Source: Plecoglossus altivelis (Eukaryota; Chordata; Actinopteri; Osmeriformes; Plecoglossidae). From it: a DNA stretch of 64,000 nucleotides. A model generated the notes under the pieces. The model ran no database searches, was not told the DNA's origin, and saw nothing but the letters and a program-made list of their open reading frames with translations. Below are positions 50,060 through 62,739 of this stretch, one piece after another. Positions within the stretch are counted from its first letter, which is position 1; every line of letters begins with the position of its first letter. The position numbers were made by a program, and so were the translations under genes. The DNA lies in the NCBI GenBank assembly GCA_036571765.1, contig BROE01000020.1:18327236-18391235 (forward strand), in the 5' to 3' direction.

Positions 50060-51116
50060 ATGCGTTACGTGGCCGCTTACCTACTGGCAGTGCTTGGTGG
50101 CAACACCAGTCCCACATCCAAGGACATCAAGACCATCCTCGGGAGTGTAGGCATCGAAGCGGAGGATGTGCGCCTGGAAAAGGTAACTTCACCGTGGGGA
50201 GTGTGGAGAGGGTGTGTTACCAGCCCAGGTTGATTAGATGTGTCCTTAAAATGGATGTTTATTTGTCTCATCAGGTCATCTCTGAATTGAACGGGAAAGA
50301 CATCAATGAAGTCATGAATTCTGGTAAGTTTTGATACAAATAAATAAGCCAAACCTTTTGGCACTGAATTTGTCTTTGTTTTGCTGCTCTTTAAAACCAT
50401 ACTACTTTGATAAATGTATTTACTTTACCCTCATTGCTACCCATTAAATTGTAACGCTCTTGATCTTCCACAGGCCTCTCCAAGTTAGCCTCCATGCCAG
50501 CAGGAGGCGCTGTGGCAGTACCTGCTGCTGGTGGAGGGGGGGCTGCTGTCGCAGCACCTGCAGCTGGTAAGCTTCTCTCTTCAGTCAGCTTGGCTTATAG
50601 CATACTACACTAGATTGTCTGCAAGGCTTTTAGCTCATTCATCTTTGTTTTTTCCATGATTTTCTTTTTTTTTTTTTTTCAAGAGTTGAGAGTACTCTGC
50701 AAAAACAAGTGGTTAAACTGTTTAAAATGACATTGATACATTTCTTAACCTTGTGTGACTGTGTGCAGACTGTAGTAAAAGGTTCAGGAATTATTGCGTC
50801 AGTAAGTGAAGTGACGTATTGTCAAGTATGGTGACCCATACTTGAAATTTTACCTCTGCATTTAACCCATCCAAGTGCACACACAGTAGTGAGTAGTGGG
50901 CAACCGCACGCACACACAGTGAACATACAAGGGGTGATTTTAAAAAAGTATATAATAAAATAAAAAAAAACTAAATAACTAAGCTTGTGTGTCCTGGTTG
51001 AGGATGTTCCACTAATGACACGTATTTGCTTTTCTTCAGCGGAAGAGAAGAAAGAAGAGAAGAAGGAAGAATCTGAAGAATCGGATGAAGATATGGGCTT
51101 TGGACTCTTCGACTAA
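50060..51116 (+). CDS. rplp2: 60S acidic ribosomal protein P2, 4 coding exons, 113 aa
   Basis: Coding exons are 50060-50182, 50275-50323, 50474-50566 and 51040-51116, and the phases close to 342 nt. The product begins MRYVAAYLLAVLGGNTSPTS, contains VISELNGKDINEV and an Ala/Gly-rich hinge, and ends with the invariant SDEDMGFGLFD tail that binds elongation factors. P2 dimerises with P1 on uL10 to form the ribosomal stalk. AATAAA lies at 51144-51149, 28 bp after the stop, giving a very short 3'UTR as expected for an abundant mRNA. Confidence 0.97.
50805..50935 (+). mobile_element. Dispersed repeat fragment in rplp2 intron
   Basis: The sequence tatggtgacccatacttgaa and ctgcatttaacccatccaag followed by cacacac-type bases is a repeat commonly met in teleost genomes (recalled, not searched). 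Confidence 0.6.
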
Positions 51117-51258
51117 TTTTTCTTCCCAATCTACTAAGAAAGCAATAAAAAAATCTGGAAAAAGTTTACATCAAATCCTTTTTGTTTCGAATCATTCTAG
51201 TTTGAAATCGAAATGTTTCGTAAAGTCAGCAAAATTGGCCTGGTTAACTTGAACAAGA

Positions 51259-51392
51259 GCCCTGCGACTTGCTGGCCCCAGTCCAGGGTGTACCCCGCCT
51301 ATGGCCCGAAGGTACTGGGTTAGGCTCCCGTCACCCGTGACCCCAAAATGGGAACGAGCAGCCCTGCAATCCTTCCCAGGAATCGGCAGTTG
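51259..51392 (+). mobile_element. Dispersed teleost repeat, copy 2
   Basis: Reverse complement of the copy at 38032-38193 with few changes (gcgacttgctggccccagtc, gggtgtaccccgcctatgg, cccaaaatgggaacgag). It starts about 110 bp beyond the rplp2 poly(A) signal. Confidence 0.82.
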
Positions 51393-53418
51393 AAAATGTA
51401 TGTATGTAACTTGACTAAGATTTCTGTTTCTATAAGCCAGCTGTCAAAACCTTAAAACTGCAACAAAAAAAAAATGCTTTAATGAATCGATTAAATTCAC
51501 TGTTTTTATCCAAATGCATCTATGGTAAGATTGACATATAGAATCAGCCACACTTCAAAACCTTAGTACCTTTTGCATATCACAGTAAGGCACACAGCAT
51601 CATTTCATATATATGCGCACCAAAAAAATAACATTAGACGTTTCACCGTACAGACACATAGTACAAAACCTTAGAGACACACCGACCTAGTCTCAATCGC
51701 TCCCAGGACACACTAATGCCCGCATCACAGAGTGTGCACATCAAGCAGTCCTCTCAACAATATGGAAGACAGTCTACTTGATACGCTTGAGCTTATATGG
51801 AACTGGAACCTAGGTCTGGTTTGCTTTTAATTATGGCGAACATTGATTAACCATACATATTTTTTTCTGTGGCATACCATATTTATGCAGTTTGTGTCAT
51901 AGAACTAGCAGCTGTGCCGAGTGAGAGTCCATTTATTAAAGGCATTGTCTAAAGTAAGACTCAGAGCCTCTCTCGCTATGGAGAAGGGAGGGAGAAGATG
52001 ACTAGTTTGACCTCATAGACTGGACCGGTCGTACACTGTGTGTATAGCAATATGCTATAATGTAGAGCACTAAGAGCAAGGACTGTTGTGTTTTGACGTT
52101 TAGTGTTCTAGTGGTCACAGTTTCATTTCTATCTAAGTGGTTTCGTTTGTAAGTGAGGATTTATACTTGGCTTGGGAACCTCACGCTCATAGTGTGAATT
52201 ACTGGAGCCAACAATGTAACTCGCTCTTTCTCGCGCTCTCCCTCGCGTCAGTCGTCAAGATATTCTTCCACCGGTACTACATTATATCAGAGACACCGCG
52301 ATTATTTGCATATGGATGTGCAGCGTGCAGTGCTGTGTTTCTGTAAGCCCCCCTCCTCCACACTTCCACGCGCCTCCCCAGATGAGTCAAGGTGGGGGGG
52401 GGCGGCGCAGGGACACACGCACGCTTGACTCGCTCCGACAGGGCTGGCCGGCTCACTGAAAGTCAGACCAGTTGTTGAAGCCCCCACCTATCCCTCTGTC
52501 ACTAACCTGAATACCTGGATGGCAGGAGGACGTGTGAGTCCATTTGGTCTCACAATGCGCAGGCCTGACTGGAGAGTTTATTAGCAATGAAGGCTCGGAA
52601 GCATGCCACGCTGTACGGTACGGCCCGTAGGCACCACCAGGAGGTATGCAAGCCGGAGATGCAATGAGCCTGTAATCAGCCCAAGGGGCAGAACCACCAT
52701 TGTGAACATGAAGTGGAAGAGGGACGCAAATATATTTAATTTATTAAAAGAAGCAAAAATATATACATTTTTTTAACAAATTATGTGAATGCCTGCATGC
52801 ACACCTTGTCATCCTACACACAATATATTAAACATTTTTATCCACTTTCTATGTGTAACTGCATTGAGTTTAATTGAACAACATTAAGTACTTTTTAAGT
52901 ACTTTTGAAATACTACATATTTAAAAGGCTACATATATATTTTTTGCTTATTCTTCGCTGGATAGTACAAATTAGTGTACTGATAAGTGCTATGTAATAT
53001 ATTCACTGTAAGCCCATTCAGTTCATGCATCGATGGATACATTGAGGTCGTCTGACATGGTTCACTGAGGTTGTCCAAGATGGATCATCATTCTTTACAG
53101 TCCATTCTTCATGAAGGGTTTCCAGGTGAATTGACAGTAGTCTCTTGATGAGAAGTCAACGTCAGTTCGAAGGTGTGAGGTACTTGATTGTCACAAGGTT
53201 AGAGATGATTTCAAATGATGCATTTTCTCCTGAGGTCGGGAAACAGGAAGTGATGAAGCTCTTGAGTTGATGACTTATTCTGTCTATTGACAAAAGCTCT
53301 ATATAGCCGCTGAAGTTCAAAGGTCGTCGCGGTGGTTGGTGTTTCCTTTGTCCAAACACAATCCCATTTGCATAGGTCTAGTTGCCAAATCCGACAGTTG
53401 ATCTTCATTTGAATGCTT
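51393..53418. other. Intergenic rplp2 to the bcl2l14-like 3' end
   Basis: No supported gene. Sequence at 52.5-52.7 kb looks non-repetitive but I cannot assign it. Confidence 0.5.
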
Positions 53419-56182
53419 TCACTCACAATCGCTTGTTACCGCATTATCTGGGACAGCCTGGAAAAAGTAGAATAAGCCGGTTTAATGAACAGTTAAACAC
53501 GTCACTGAACTTTATTTCATGCGACAAGATATTTTCCAGTTTCGTGTCTGTGTGTTCAGTTGTATGATGTGCCTCGCTTTAGGGAAAAACAGTATTGGTT
53601 GCTAATCCTGCATGGTATGTGAAGTTCTATAGCAGAGGGGGATTCCAACCTTCTCCGTAACTGAGGCAAGTCTATTTTAGGAACTCGATGTTCTGTTTCA
53701 TTCAACAGTTGACAAGCACAGAAGAAGATTACATAACAGCTGTAGACAGGATTCCTTGTGAAGCTATGCTGGCTGTACAAAAAACCCCCTCTTCTCTCAC
53801 GTCTTAAAGAAACAGCTAATCTGACAAGACGGGTGCACACAGCTGGAGCAAGAAGCTGCCAACCCTTTCACCCATCCAGTCACGTTAAGATCTGAGACTA
53901 CCTACAGCAGGAACACGTACAGGCTGGCATATTACAGCAGGACTACCTACATGCATGCCTGCCTGCCCTCAATGTCTTCGCTTCCTTCCTTACCGTCTGC
54001 TCTTCTCTCCCTCCCTCTTTCCTACCTTGCTTCCTTCCTTCCTCCCTCCCTCCCTCCTTTCTTACCACCCTCCCTTCCTCCTTCCCTCCAACGTGTTGCC
54101 ACCCACCTGCATGCTGTAGGAGAAACGTTCGTCTAGGTAGCGGGTGCCTAGGCCCATGATGTGGTTGGAGTGTCTGGAGAGGCTGGCCACCCGGGCTGTG
54201 AAGTCCAGTGTAAAGGCCAGCTTGACTAGCTCCGGGGCGGTGTGGGGGACGGTGCGCCGCCCAGGGGTGCTGGGGCTCTCTGTGTCCACATAGCTGTCAG
54301 CCAGGAGCTGGAAGGAGCTGTACGACATCGTCTGGAAGAAAGGGCTGATGCAGGGGTTTTCTTTCAGCTGCAAGAACAAGAGTTGGAATTTCGAGTTTAG
54401 CGACATTTTCGCTACGAGTTCCCTCAGAAGTTCAAGTACTGGTTTGTTGGAATTCTTGTTTCTTCTCTCATGTGTTTTCTAGCATTTGTGGTAAAGATGG
54501 GAATTTCCTCTAAAAGTACGTCAGAAGGCAACTGGCAACTGTACATTCTAAACGGATAACTAGACATGACTGGAAACAGAACTCCAACAGCGATCGCCAT
54601 CGACATGGCTGTCTAAGTCCGGAAGACGTGTTCATTATGGGTCAATACCCGCAGTGTCCAGTATCAGTACAAAACTGTGGTCCGATGTGAACGATGTGTT
54701 TTGTGGTGCATGCAGGAGAACTGACCTTGTTATCGATAGCGTCGCCTTCGCACTTCATCAGAGCAATGATTCTGTTAATGACTTCCTCTGAAAACCCAAA
54801 AAACAAGACTGTTAATCAGCAGCCAATCATGAGCCAGCCATTTGTCTCATTACGTTCATTTGTTTTGTTCTTGTCTATAACGAGTTGATGAAATGTGTAA
54901 TGTCAAGGGGTTGACTTGTCAAGTTGGATTAGTGTGTTGTTGTTTTTGCTATCTGTCAGTTTTAGAAGCAGTGGGAGTGAGGAAATATAAGAAGTTAGCA
55001 TGAAACAGGTTGTTACGCAAAACATTTTCACATTTCAGTCAAGTTGACGAAACACTTCCACCACAACTTCCGAGCTGCAAATTCTCAAGCTCTTTTTTAA
55101 TTATGAAAAGATGAATAGCTGTTCAACAAGCAACCATAATCTTAAGAAATGGTTTTATTTTGCTCACCATTTGTAAACTTCTCGTCTGTGTGTTGGACCT
55201 CCTGAACGATCTTCTCGAGCTCATCTGTTACCTTCTCATAGTACGAATCTGGAGGTTCCAAAGTGGCAACAGCTACACACAAAAAAGCAGATACAAATGA
55301 GTTGATGTGTCAATGTGCAGCTGTTAATATATGATACAACAAGGTAATCCACGGGTGTTTCTTGGATACCACAGATGACTTCCAACATCACTTGGTCTCC
55401 AACTTACATTCGATGTTGGTGATGTCATCTCGCTGATTCGATTTCCTAAACGAGAGCCTTCTCTTGGAAAACCGTTTTTTGGGCCTTCTTCTACTGCTGG
55501 ATGTGGAGGTGTTGGGCTGGTGCAGGGGCAGAGGCAGGCAGAATGCTCCTGTGGGCGAGGGGATCTCCTCTAGCGGTGTGGGACCAGCCGGGGCTTCGGG
55601 GCAGGGGGTCGAGTCCTCTTTCTGTTGGGCCTCCTTCCCAGTGAAAAAGCCCACAAAGCTTTTCCATAACGAGCGCTTCTTGGTCTTCTTCCCCTCTTTC
55701 TGCAGCTTCACAGTGTCGGCTGAGTTGATGGACTGCGCGACGGGAACTTCGTCTGCGGCTTCCGGTTTGAAAACGGCGTCGTCCTGCGTGCTGAACTGGA
55801 CGGAGGTTTCGCTGGAATGTCTGCTGATCCTTCTGTCTGTAAAAGACATCAGTTTCTTCAGCGTGTCCTTTTTTCGCATCTTACGTGGCTTCTCCTTCTC
55901 CTGGTGAACGGACTGGTTGGAGAGGGTGATGGGTGCCTCAACAGAGGCGTTGGGGGGAGCATCATGCAAGCTCAAAATAATGGAGGAATCGCTGGAACGA
56001 CGGCGGACATTTCTGTCTCTGATCGACGTCCAGTTATTGAGATGGTCTCTCTGTTTAGATTCGGTCCCTTCGTTCAGGCTGATGCTACGTTTCACATACA
56101 CTTCCAGAAGCCGGGTTGTGTCCTTCCGGCTGACGTAAATCAACTGACCGTCATGCAACCTTTCGTGGCTTGTTTGCTCCAT
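53419..56182 (-). CDS. bcl2l14: Bcl-2 family protein, BCL2L14 (Bcl-G)-like, about 413 aa
   Basis: Exons in transcript order are 56182-55408, 55272-55168, 54787-54726, 54367-54107 and a tentative 53457-53419. The phases close (1242 nt). The start is ATG at 56182, because the coding exon begins at 56190 directly after an acceptor (aataaacag). The long N-terminus is basic and serine-rich and includes KKRSLWKSFVGFF, like Bcl-G KKKSSWKAFFG. A BH3-like segment IIALMKCEGDAIDNK spans the exon 3/4 boundary. It is followed by MSYSSFQLLAD and the BH2-region HIMGLGTRYLDERFSYSMQ, matching Bcl-G VLGFGTKYLKENF. Bcl-G regulates apoptosis and epithelial/immune responses. The last exon is least certain: a perfect donor CAG|gtgggt exists at 54106, and the only good nearby acceptor gives a 12-residue tail without the usual GGW. 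Confidence 0.8.
53990..54095. repeat. CTTCCT/CCCT pyrimidine-rich tract
   Basis: ttccttcctccctccctccc-type sequence directly downstream of the exon 4 donor of the bcl2l14-like gene. Confidence 0.8.
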
Positions 56183-56671
56183 GACTGACACTGTTTATTA
56201 AAAGAAGAAAATCGGAGATTACATTTAAATGTTTTAAATGGACTTACCATAAACAACTAGAAAAAATGACGTGCAGTGACGCGCGCGTTGGCATGTAGGC
56301 TTAGTCATATGTCATGTTGCATCTTGCGCGAGGCAGTCACCTGTGCTTTGAGCTATACCTGAATACCACTAGGCTACTTATACCTGTCGTGTGTGCACTT
56401 TTTGAGCCTGTTCACAACTTTTATAATTTACCTACTTCAATATCTCGGTGAGTGTGAATCTCAAAAACATTGACGTGGCATGTCTGAGCGAGGAAATGCG
56501 ATATTGTAAGTTTGTTGCCCACTCTACATTGCCGAGAATTAGAAGCGAGTAAAGTCACCCGAAATTATAGAACATCTATAACTGAGACTAAGGGTAGACT
56601 TGGCAACAACATGTTTCAACATTTTACGCGGTAATATCCTGACTGTTACCGAACAAACTATAGGAACCCAC

Positions 56672-56760
56672 CTGAAATCAGAAGCTTTTCGACGGCCGTG
56701 GTAGTGGAGCTCTACACTGTCACTTGCCAGAGAAAACAGACCTCATTCTTTCATCCATGT
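56672..56760 (-). promoter_or_regulatory. Probable noncoding first exon and promoter of the bcl2l14-like gene
   Basis: A minus-strand donor ttcag|gtgggt at 56671 pairs with the acceptor at 56191. The exon start is not defined and is guessed from sequence character only. Confidence 0.45.
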
Positions 56761-58770
56761 AGGGACATGTTTTCCGTCTCCACCTTCCTTTTCACCTTTA
56801 ACCAATCACCTGTGTTTGGTAATAGCGGGGGGTGGCGGAGTCGGACAGGTAACCAACAACATCTATGTGCGTCTATTAAATGCCCGACGGACCGAGTTTG
56901 CACTTCGGGGAAATAGCTTCTTCCGTGTTCGCTTGTTTATGGTTTCGGTTATCTTGTCGATGACAAAACCATTGATTTAAAACTAGTTTTTCTGTGCTCA
57001 CACAACGATAGCGAAAGTTACAAGTTACTGATAAGCGTCTCAGCCTATCGCTAAAAGGTTTATGTCATCGTGTGGGCGCCAAACAGGTGGTTTCAGGCAA
57101 AGACGTGCATCTGCTGTTACCTTTACCGACAACAGTATTGCAGTAGAATACGTTGCAATGCAGACTGATAATCTCTAACCTGTTATCTCAGACGTTGGTA
57201 GGCCTACCTCTCTTTATCGGTGGGTTTTAATAGTGAGATCATAAAACTAAATGAGTGTTCTCATGAAGCCTATACACAACACTGCAACGAAACTGGCTGC
57301 GATGGGAAATGATGAACTAAATGTGTGGGTGTTGGGGATGAGGGTATCGCGGGGTGTTGGAAAGATGACGATTATCATGGAATTCACCCGTGTACATGTT
57401 TAGTTGAACATTTGAAAATGACACATTCTGCTGATAAGACATTTAGTTCAAGCGCCGACTTTTCGTCTGAAAGACTCACAAAGAAATAAACTGGCCCCAC
57501 CTCTGCCTGTCACTATGCCTGCTTTGTTGGAAAGACCCAAACTGTCCAACGCCATGGCCCGAGCCATCCACAAGCACATCACGAGGGAAAGAGAGCGGAT
57601 AAGACGGACGTACATGAATGAAGGGTCTACAGACAGATAGACGCGCTATGACGTCACAGCAAGTTACAGTTCTATCTGAAACGTAGAGCATGGTCCACGT
57701 TTTGCGCCCCTGACAACATTCTTTGGGCATCATTACAGATTATACACATATTATCTCACTCTTACACTGCTTTTACAGCTTACCACCTGTTGTTATGTCT
57801 ATGTGACTGGGTCTCAAAAAGTATGACTTAATCTGACAACACTTTGCAACGCAAAGGTTGCCTAGTCTTCCATGCTACAACTGGATATTGCGATACTGAT
57901 AATACAAACCCATGACTCATTTTTATAGTCCTTTATGTTTCGTTTATATCTCTTGATTAGCACCGACAGCAAGACCAAAGGGCGGGATATTTCCGAAGGG
58001 TGCGTTGGGCCTGGCGTTGATAGTTTTAAAATCATTCTTAAAAACCCCTATTGCGCCACACCTTCCAAACGACCTGCCTATAATATCGTAGGCAGGTCTT
58101 TTTGTTTCCCCATCCATGCATGAGCAATCCTACAGTTGTAATTCAGGTGACAGTGTGACACATTCTTCCACTCTTAACCCGATCCACCTTGAAACCTTTT
58201 CAATTTCCTGGCTCTGTAGGCGAACATGCAATCGATCTATCGGAGCAGTTATTGCCACTTTTTTCTCCACGTTTATCTTACGTATTCCTAAAAATGGACA
58301 TGGTATTTAGCTAAAACAATACATTTTATAACAGGCCTCTACAAAGGGCAACTTGCAGTAGCACATAGTCGCCACATGGTGTCACACTACCCTCGAGCAA
58401 AAAAAACTAACTGCTCGTCGTCAACGTCTGAAGGCTGAGAGAATAAATAAACTCTCACTGTCTTTCATAATGCCCGGAAGTGTGACAAACCTTGATTTTG
58501 GCATTTGCTTTATCAAAGGTACCTGTTTGCTTATTGTGTAGTAAACATCAACAACATAAAAGACAGACTGAGTCCACGGCCTTGATTTGCACCGCACCGA
58601 CCAACCTACATCAAAACAAATGGTTTGTTATAACGCCATCTTTCTAGTTGACTGGTTGGCCAACACTAGGGTGAGACCTTGAGAAGCCCCGCCTTATGTT
58701 GATAAATGAACCAATCAAACTTGACGAGGCCCAGCGTTAAGATCATTCTCTGGAGAAACGTAGATAGGCT
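56761..58770. other. Gene-free interval
   Basis: No supported gene. It contains one full CRE (57649-57656). Confidence 0.5.
57649..57656. promoter_or_regulatory. Full consensus CRE (TGACGTCA)
   Basis: A perfect palindrome within CpG-containing sequence. No transcript is evident nearby, so this is a motif only. Confidence 0.3.
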
Positions 58771-58779
58771 GACTGGAAG

Positions 58780-59345
58780 TGTGTGTGTGGATGCTGAGGA
58801 TGTGTGTGTTGAGGATGTGTGTGTGTGTGTGTTGAGGATATGTGTGTGGGGGATTATGAGTGTGTGTGGGGGTTTATCAGTGTGTGTTGAGGATGTGTGT
58901 GTGTGTTGAGGATGTGTGTGTGTGCTGAGGATGTGTGTGTGTTGTGTGTGTGTGTGTGTTGAGGATGTGCGTATGGGGGATTATGAGTGTGTGTTGAGGA
59001 TGTGTGTGTGTGTTGAGGATGTGTGTGTGTTGAGGATGTGTTTGTGTTGAGGATGTGTGTGTGGGACTATAAGTGTGTGAGGAGGAGGTGTGTGGGGGGT
59101 TCTGAATGTGTGTTGAGGATGTGTGTGGAATTATGAGTGTGTGTAGAGGATGTGTGTGTGTGTGTTGTGTGTGTGTTGAGGACGTGTGTATGGGGGATTA
59201 TAAATGTGTGCTTAGGATGTGTGTGTGTTGAGGATGTGTGTGTGTGGAGGATTATGAGTGTGCGAGGAGGAAGTGTGTAGGGGGTTATGAATGTGTATTA
59301 AGGATGTGTGTGTGTGAGATTATGAGTGTGTGCAGAGGATGTGCG
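58780..59345. repeat. TG minisatellite with tgttgaggatgtgtgtg units
   Basis: About 560 bp of (TG)n interrupted by ttgaggatg and ggggattatgag words in irregular order. Confidence 0.9.
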
Positions 59346-60030
59346 CACACAGACACAGTGGATGACCAGACGATCCTGGCTGTTACCTTCATGGGCTGGC
59401 TTCATTCTCATGTGCCTTAAGCAGGACAAATGAGCTGGTCCTGTCTCCTCCCTCACAGCCTGATTATTGACCTGCAGAACCAACGCAGCACAGATCTCCA
59501 TGCCTCATCACTCATTCATCTTTATCTCCTCCAGTCTTTGTCAGCCCCCATCCCTCTCTCACACTCTCCTTTGCTCTCTCGCTCCCTCTCCCCCCCATCT
59601 CTCTGTCTCCCTCCCTCTCTCACCTCATGTCACCTCTCACTCTTTCTCTCTCCCAGGGAATGGGTCTATTGTAAATCACCCCAGTGAGCAGGGATAGAAA
59701 ATAGTGTGATTTCCCCTGAATGGAAACAGTTTTTCCATGTGAGAAAACAGACCCGAGGTGACAAACTATTTTGAATGTATCTCAAACTGAACACACGATC
59801 TCAGTGGATGCACATTTGTAATACTATATCTTCATGTATTATACATTGTCCATGGTGAAAATCTAATCATGGAGGCTAATATTTGTCACGGTTAAAGGAC
59901 CAGTCATCAACCAAGCCCTCTTAAAGCACTTTGAATTATTAAAGAAGACCAAAATGTCATTTGAATAATGTAGTAGCTAGCAGTAACTCAGCCTGACAGT
60001 GGTGGATTCTGGGTCAGGACCAGGGGAGTC

Positions 60031-60157
60031 CCATTGTTGCGTCACAGATATACAGTAGAGTCTCCATCTCCCTGCCTTTGTTGCATCACAGATATACAGT
60101 AGAGTCTCCATCTCCCTGCCTTTGTTGCATCACAGATATACAGTAGAATTTCCATCT
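60031..60157. repeat. 44-bp tandem repeat, 3 copies
   Basis: The unit contains ttgttgcatcacagatatac and agtagagtctccatctccct. Copies 1 and 2 differ mainly at gcg/gca, and copy 3 is degenerating. Confidence 0.88.
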
Positions 60158-60754
60158 CTGACTTCATTATCCTTTTTCATTGAGACATGTAAATGTGTGA
60201 CATGCTGACTGGTAGCTTTCTACCATAATGGTTGATCAAAAGAAAGAAAGCCTGTCTTTCTCCAGAGATCAAGCTGTTTGGTTTTATGCTTTTATGATTC
60301 AGATAAGAGATGGAACTTTTCTATTTTTAGTTGTTACGGCTACTATGCAAAAAAAAGAAGCACCCTGATGTAAGTAATCGATACTGCCTCATTGGCAGCT
60401 AGGGTGTAGCTAAATATGATTTACTGTCAGTGCAAGCCAGGTTTGGGAAGAACCAGCCACGCCTTCCTTCTGCCATTTCACAAGCACACAGAACAGAAGT
60501 ACCTACAAAAGCACATGAACAAGAGGGAGGACAATGTGCTGTGTGTGTGTGTGAGCCCAGTCATTGACAGGAGATCAGTTAACACACAGAACGCAAGCTG
60601 GGGTGTATCTTTAAGCAGGGTGAGTGTGTCAGTGTGCATACGTGTGTGTGTGTGTTAGTGTGTGTTTCCCACAGTGTCCCTGTACTCTGTTTTGGTCCCC
60701 TAGAATGCGTCCACCTGTCCTTCACACAGTCTGACACCGAGGGAGCAGATGGAC

Positions 60755-61160
60755 ACGCACGCACACACATAGATACACACACATACACGCACACATACAC
60801 ACACACGGATACATGAAAACACACAGGTACTCGCACGCACACACATACACGCGCGCATGCACATAGATACACACGCATACACGCACACATACACACACAC
60901 GGATACATGCACACACACAGGTACTTGCACGCATGCACACACATACACGCGCGCACGCACATAGATACACACACATACACGCACACATACACACATACGG
61001 ATACATGCACACACACAGGTACTTGCACGCACGCCCACACATGCACGTGCGCGCACACATATATACACACACATACACGCACACATACACACACACACAT
61101 ACATGCACACACATACACGCACGCACACACACTAACACACACAAAACACACACACACTAA
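60755..61160. repeat. CA-rich array with about 96-bp higher-order units
   Basis: The marker ggatacatg recurs at 60806, 60901 and 60999, and ggtact[c/t]gcacgc follows each. This gives a higher-order repeat inside (CA)n/(ACGC)n sequence. Cys/Val-rich frames are artefacts. Confidence 0.85.
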
Positions 61161-61256
61161 CACACACTCCTTCAGTAAACAAACCCACGCAGGCATGTAA
61201 AATCCCTATGAGCCGGCATGTTGGCCCTCTGCTACAGGCGTTGTCGATTTGTTATA

Positions 61257-61985
61257 GTAAACCTTTCTACAAAGTCACGGCCTATAATTCCATCATATTA
61301 AACTGGCAGGTCAATAGCGCAGCTGTGTGTAATGCTAAACCCTGGGAGAAAGATAATGGTCAGCAGGACCAGGACTGTGCGATCCATACCCAGGTGATAC
61401 AGGAGGACTGAGGGTGAAGCCCGAATTTTAATCAAAAATCGAACCTGTGCAGATTGCTCCGCGGTCCAGGCCGAGAGGGGGGAGGGAAGGGAGATAGTTG
61501 GAGGGGAGAGGATCGAGAGGCGGGGAAGGGGAGGGAGGAGAGAAGGAGGAGGGAGGAGAGGTGGGGAGGGATCAACGTTAACGTGCTCAGTGGGCGGTTG
61601 TGCGATTAATGTTGAGATAGGTAAACCTTTCTACAAAGGTCTATCTGGGTCGGTATGATAACGCAATATCAGTAATCTGAATAAGGTGGTGCCATGGGCA
61701 GTCAATTAGCAGCAGGGCTGTTTGTGGGTAATGCTAAACCCTGGGGAGAAGATAAAGGTCAGCAGGACCAGGACTGTGCGATGCCAATAGCCCAGGTGAT
61801 ACAAGTAAGGACTGGAGGGTTGAGCCTCGAATTGTTGATTTTGAAAAATAAACGTAAAAACCGTAAAAAAAAGTCCGGAAAAGGATGATCCCATTGTGTG
61901 GCAAGAATTGCTACGTTTTTGGATGAAAAGCCGACGCGTCCGTAGAGCCGAGAGGAGGGAGGGAAGGGAGATAGTTGGAGGGGGG
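61257..61985. repeat. Diverged local tandem duplication (two copies)
   Basis: Copy A (61257-61505) and copy B (61621-61985) share in order gtaaacctttctacaaag, taatgctaaaccctgg, ggtcagcaggaccaggactg, and gagggaagggagatagttgg. Spacing differs by insertions (offset 364, then 409, then about 477). Confidence 0.85.
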
Positions 61986-62680
61986 AGAAGTGGTAATGGA
62001 GGACGGCCTTGTGTGTGAAGCGCTGAGAGGAGAGGACGTAGAAGAGAGGGAGGAAGGAGGGAGTAGGGGGAAGTGGGGAGGCATGTTTGAGATGAAAAAA
62101 GGAGGACGTAAAGGGGGAGGAATGAGAATACGGATGGAATATTTTGGAGAGAGGATATGAGAGAGTGCAAGCGAGAGACAGTAGAGAGGTAGGGAGAAGG
62201 GTGAGGAGGAGGGAATGGAGGGAAGGGACAGGAGAGAGGAGGTGAAGGTTAGGGGGACGAGTGAGTGCCAGGGTTAGTAGCGGGCGAGAGGACGGGTGAT
62301 AGGAGAGGAGGAGAGGATGTTGTATGGAGGAGAGGAACGCGGCGTGAGCATAGAGAGAGGGCAGCGAGAGGCGGGGAGGGAGCAGAGAAGGAGAGGGGAG
62401 ATAGGGACAAGAGGCGGGGGAAAGGGAGAGGAGAGAAGAGGGAAGGGAGGAGAAGGGAGGGAGGGGGTGGCGAAAAGGCGATGAAGGAGAGAGGAGAGAT
62501 ATTATGTAGAGGAGACCGCAGGGACGGGGGAGTGGGACGGCAAAACGAGTGAGGTTTGATGGAAGGAGGAAAAGAAGAGGAAGGGAGGAGAGGGGGAAGG
62601 CCAGGGCGAGAGTAGGAGGGGGGCCGCGGAGGGGGGAGGGAGAGACATGTATATGGGGCAGATTAGAGGGAGCGGGGCGC
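61980..62680. repeat. GA/GGA-rich sequence
   Basis: About 700 bp of irregular gggaggagaggg-type purine-rich sequence, more complex than a microsatellite. Confidence 0.8.
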
Positions 62681-62739
62681 AGAAGATCTAGCAGGACCAA
62701 ACAGTATCAGAGTCCTGGAGTGGTCACGCTATAGGGTGG

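Noticed and set aside
50567..51039. H/ACA snoRNA expected in an rplp2 intron (SNORA52 in human)
   Set aside because: I could not find a convincing pair of hairpins with H and ACA boxes; the intron instead carries a dispersed repeat.
56183..56191. Upstream start (GTG) extending the bcl2l14-like protein by three codons
   Set aside because: It is GTG, not ATG, and it overlaps the splice acceptor (exon starts at 56190). The first ATG is 56182.
60579..61196. Cys/Val-rich frames up to 205 residues
   Set aside because: CA/TG repeat translations.
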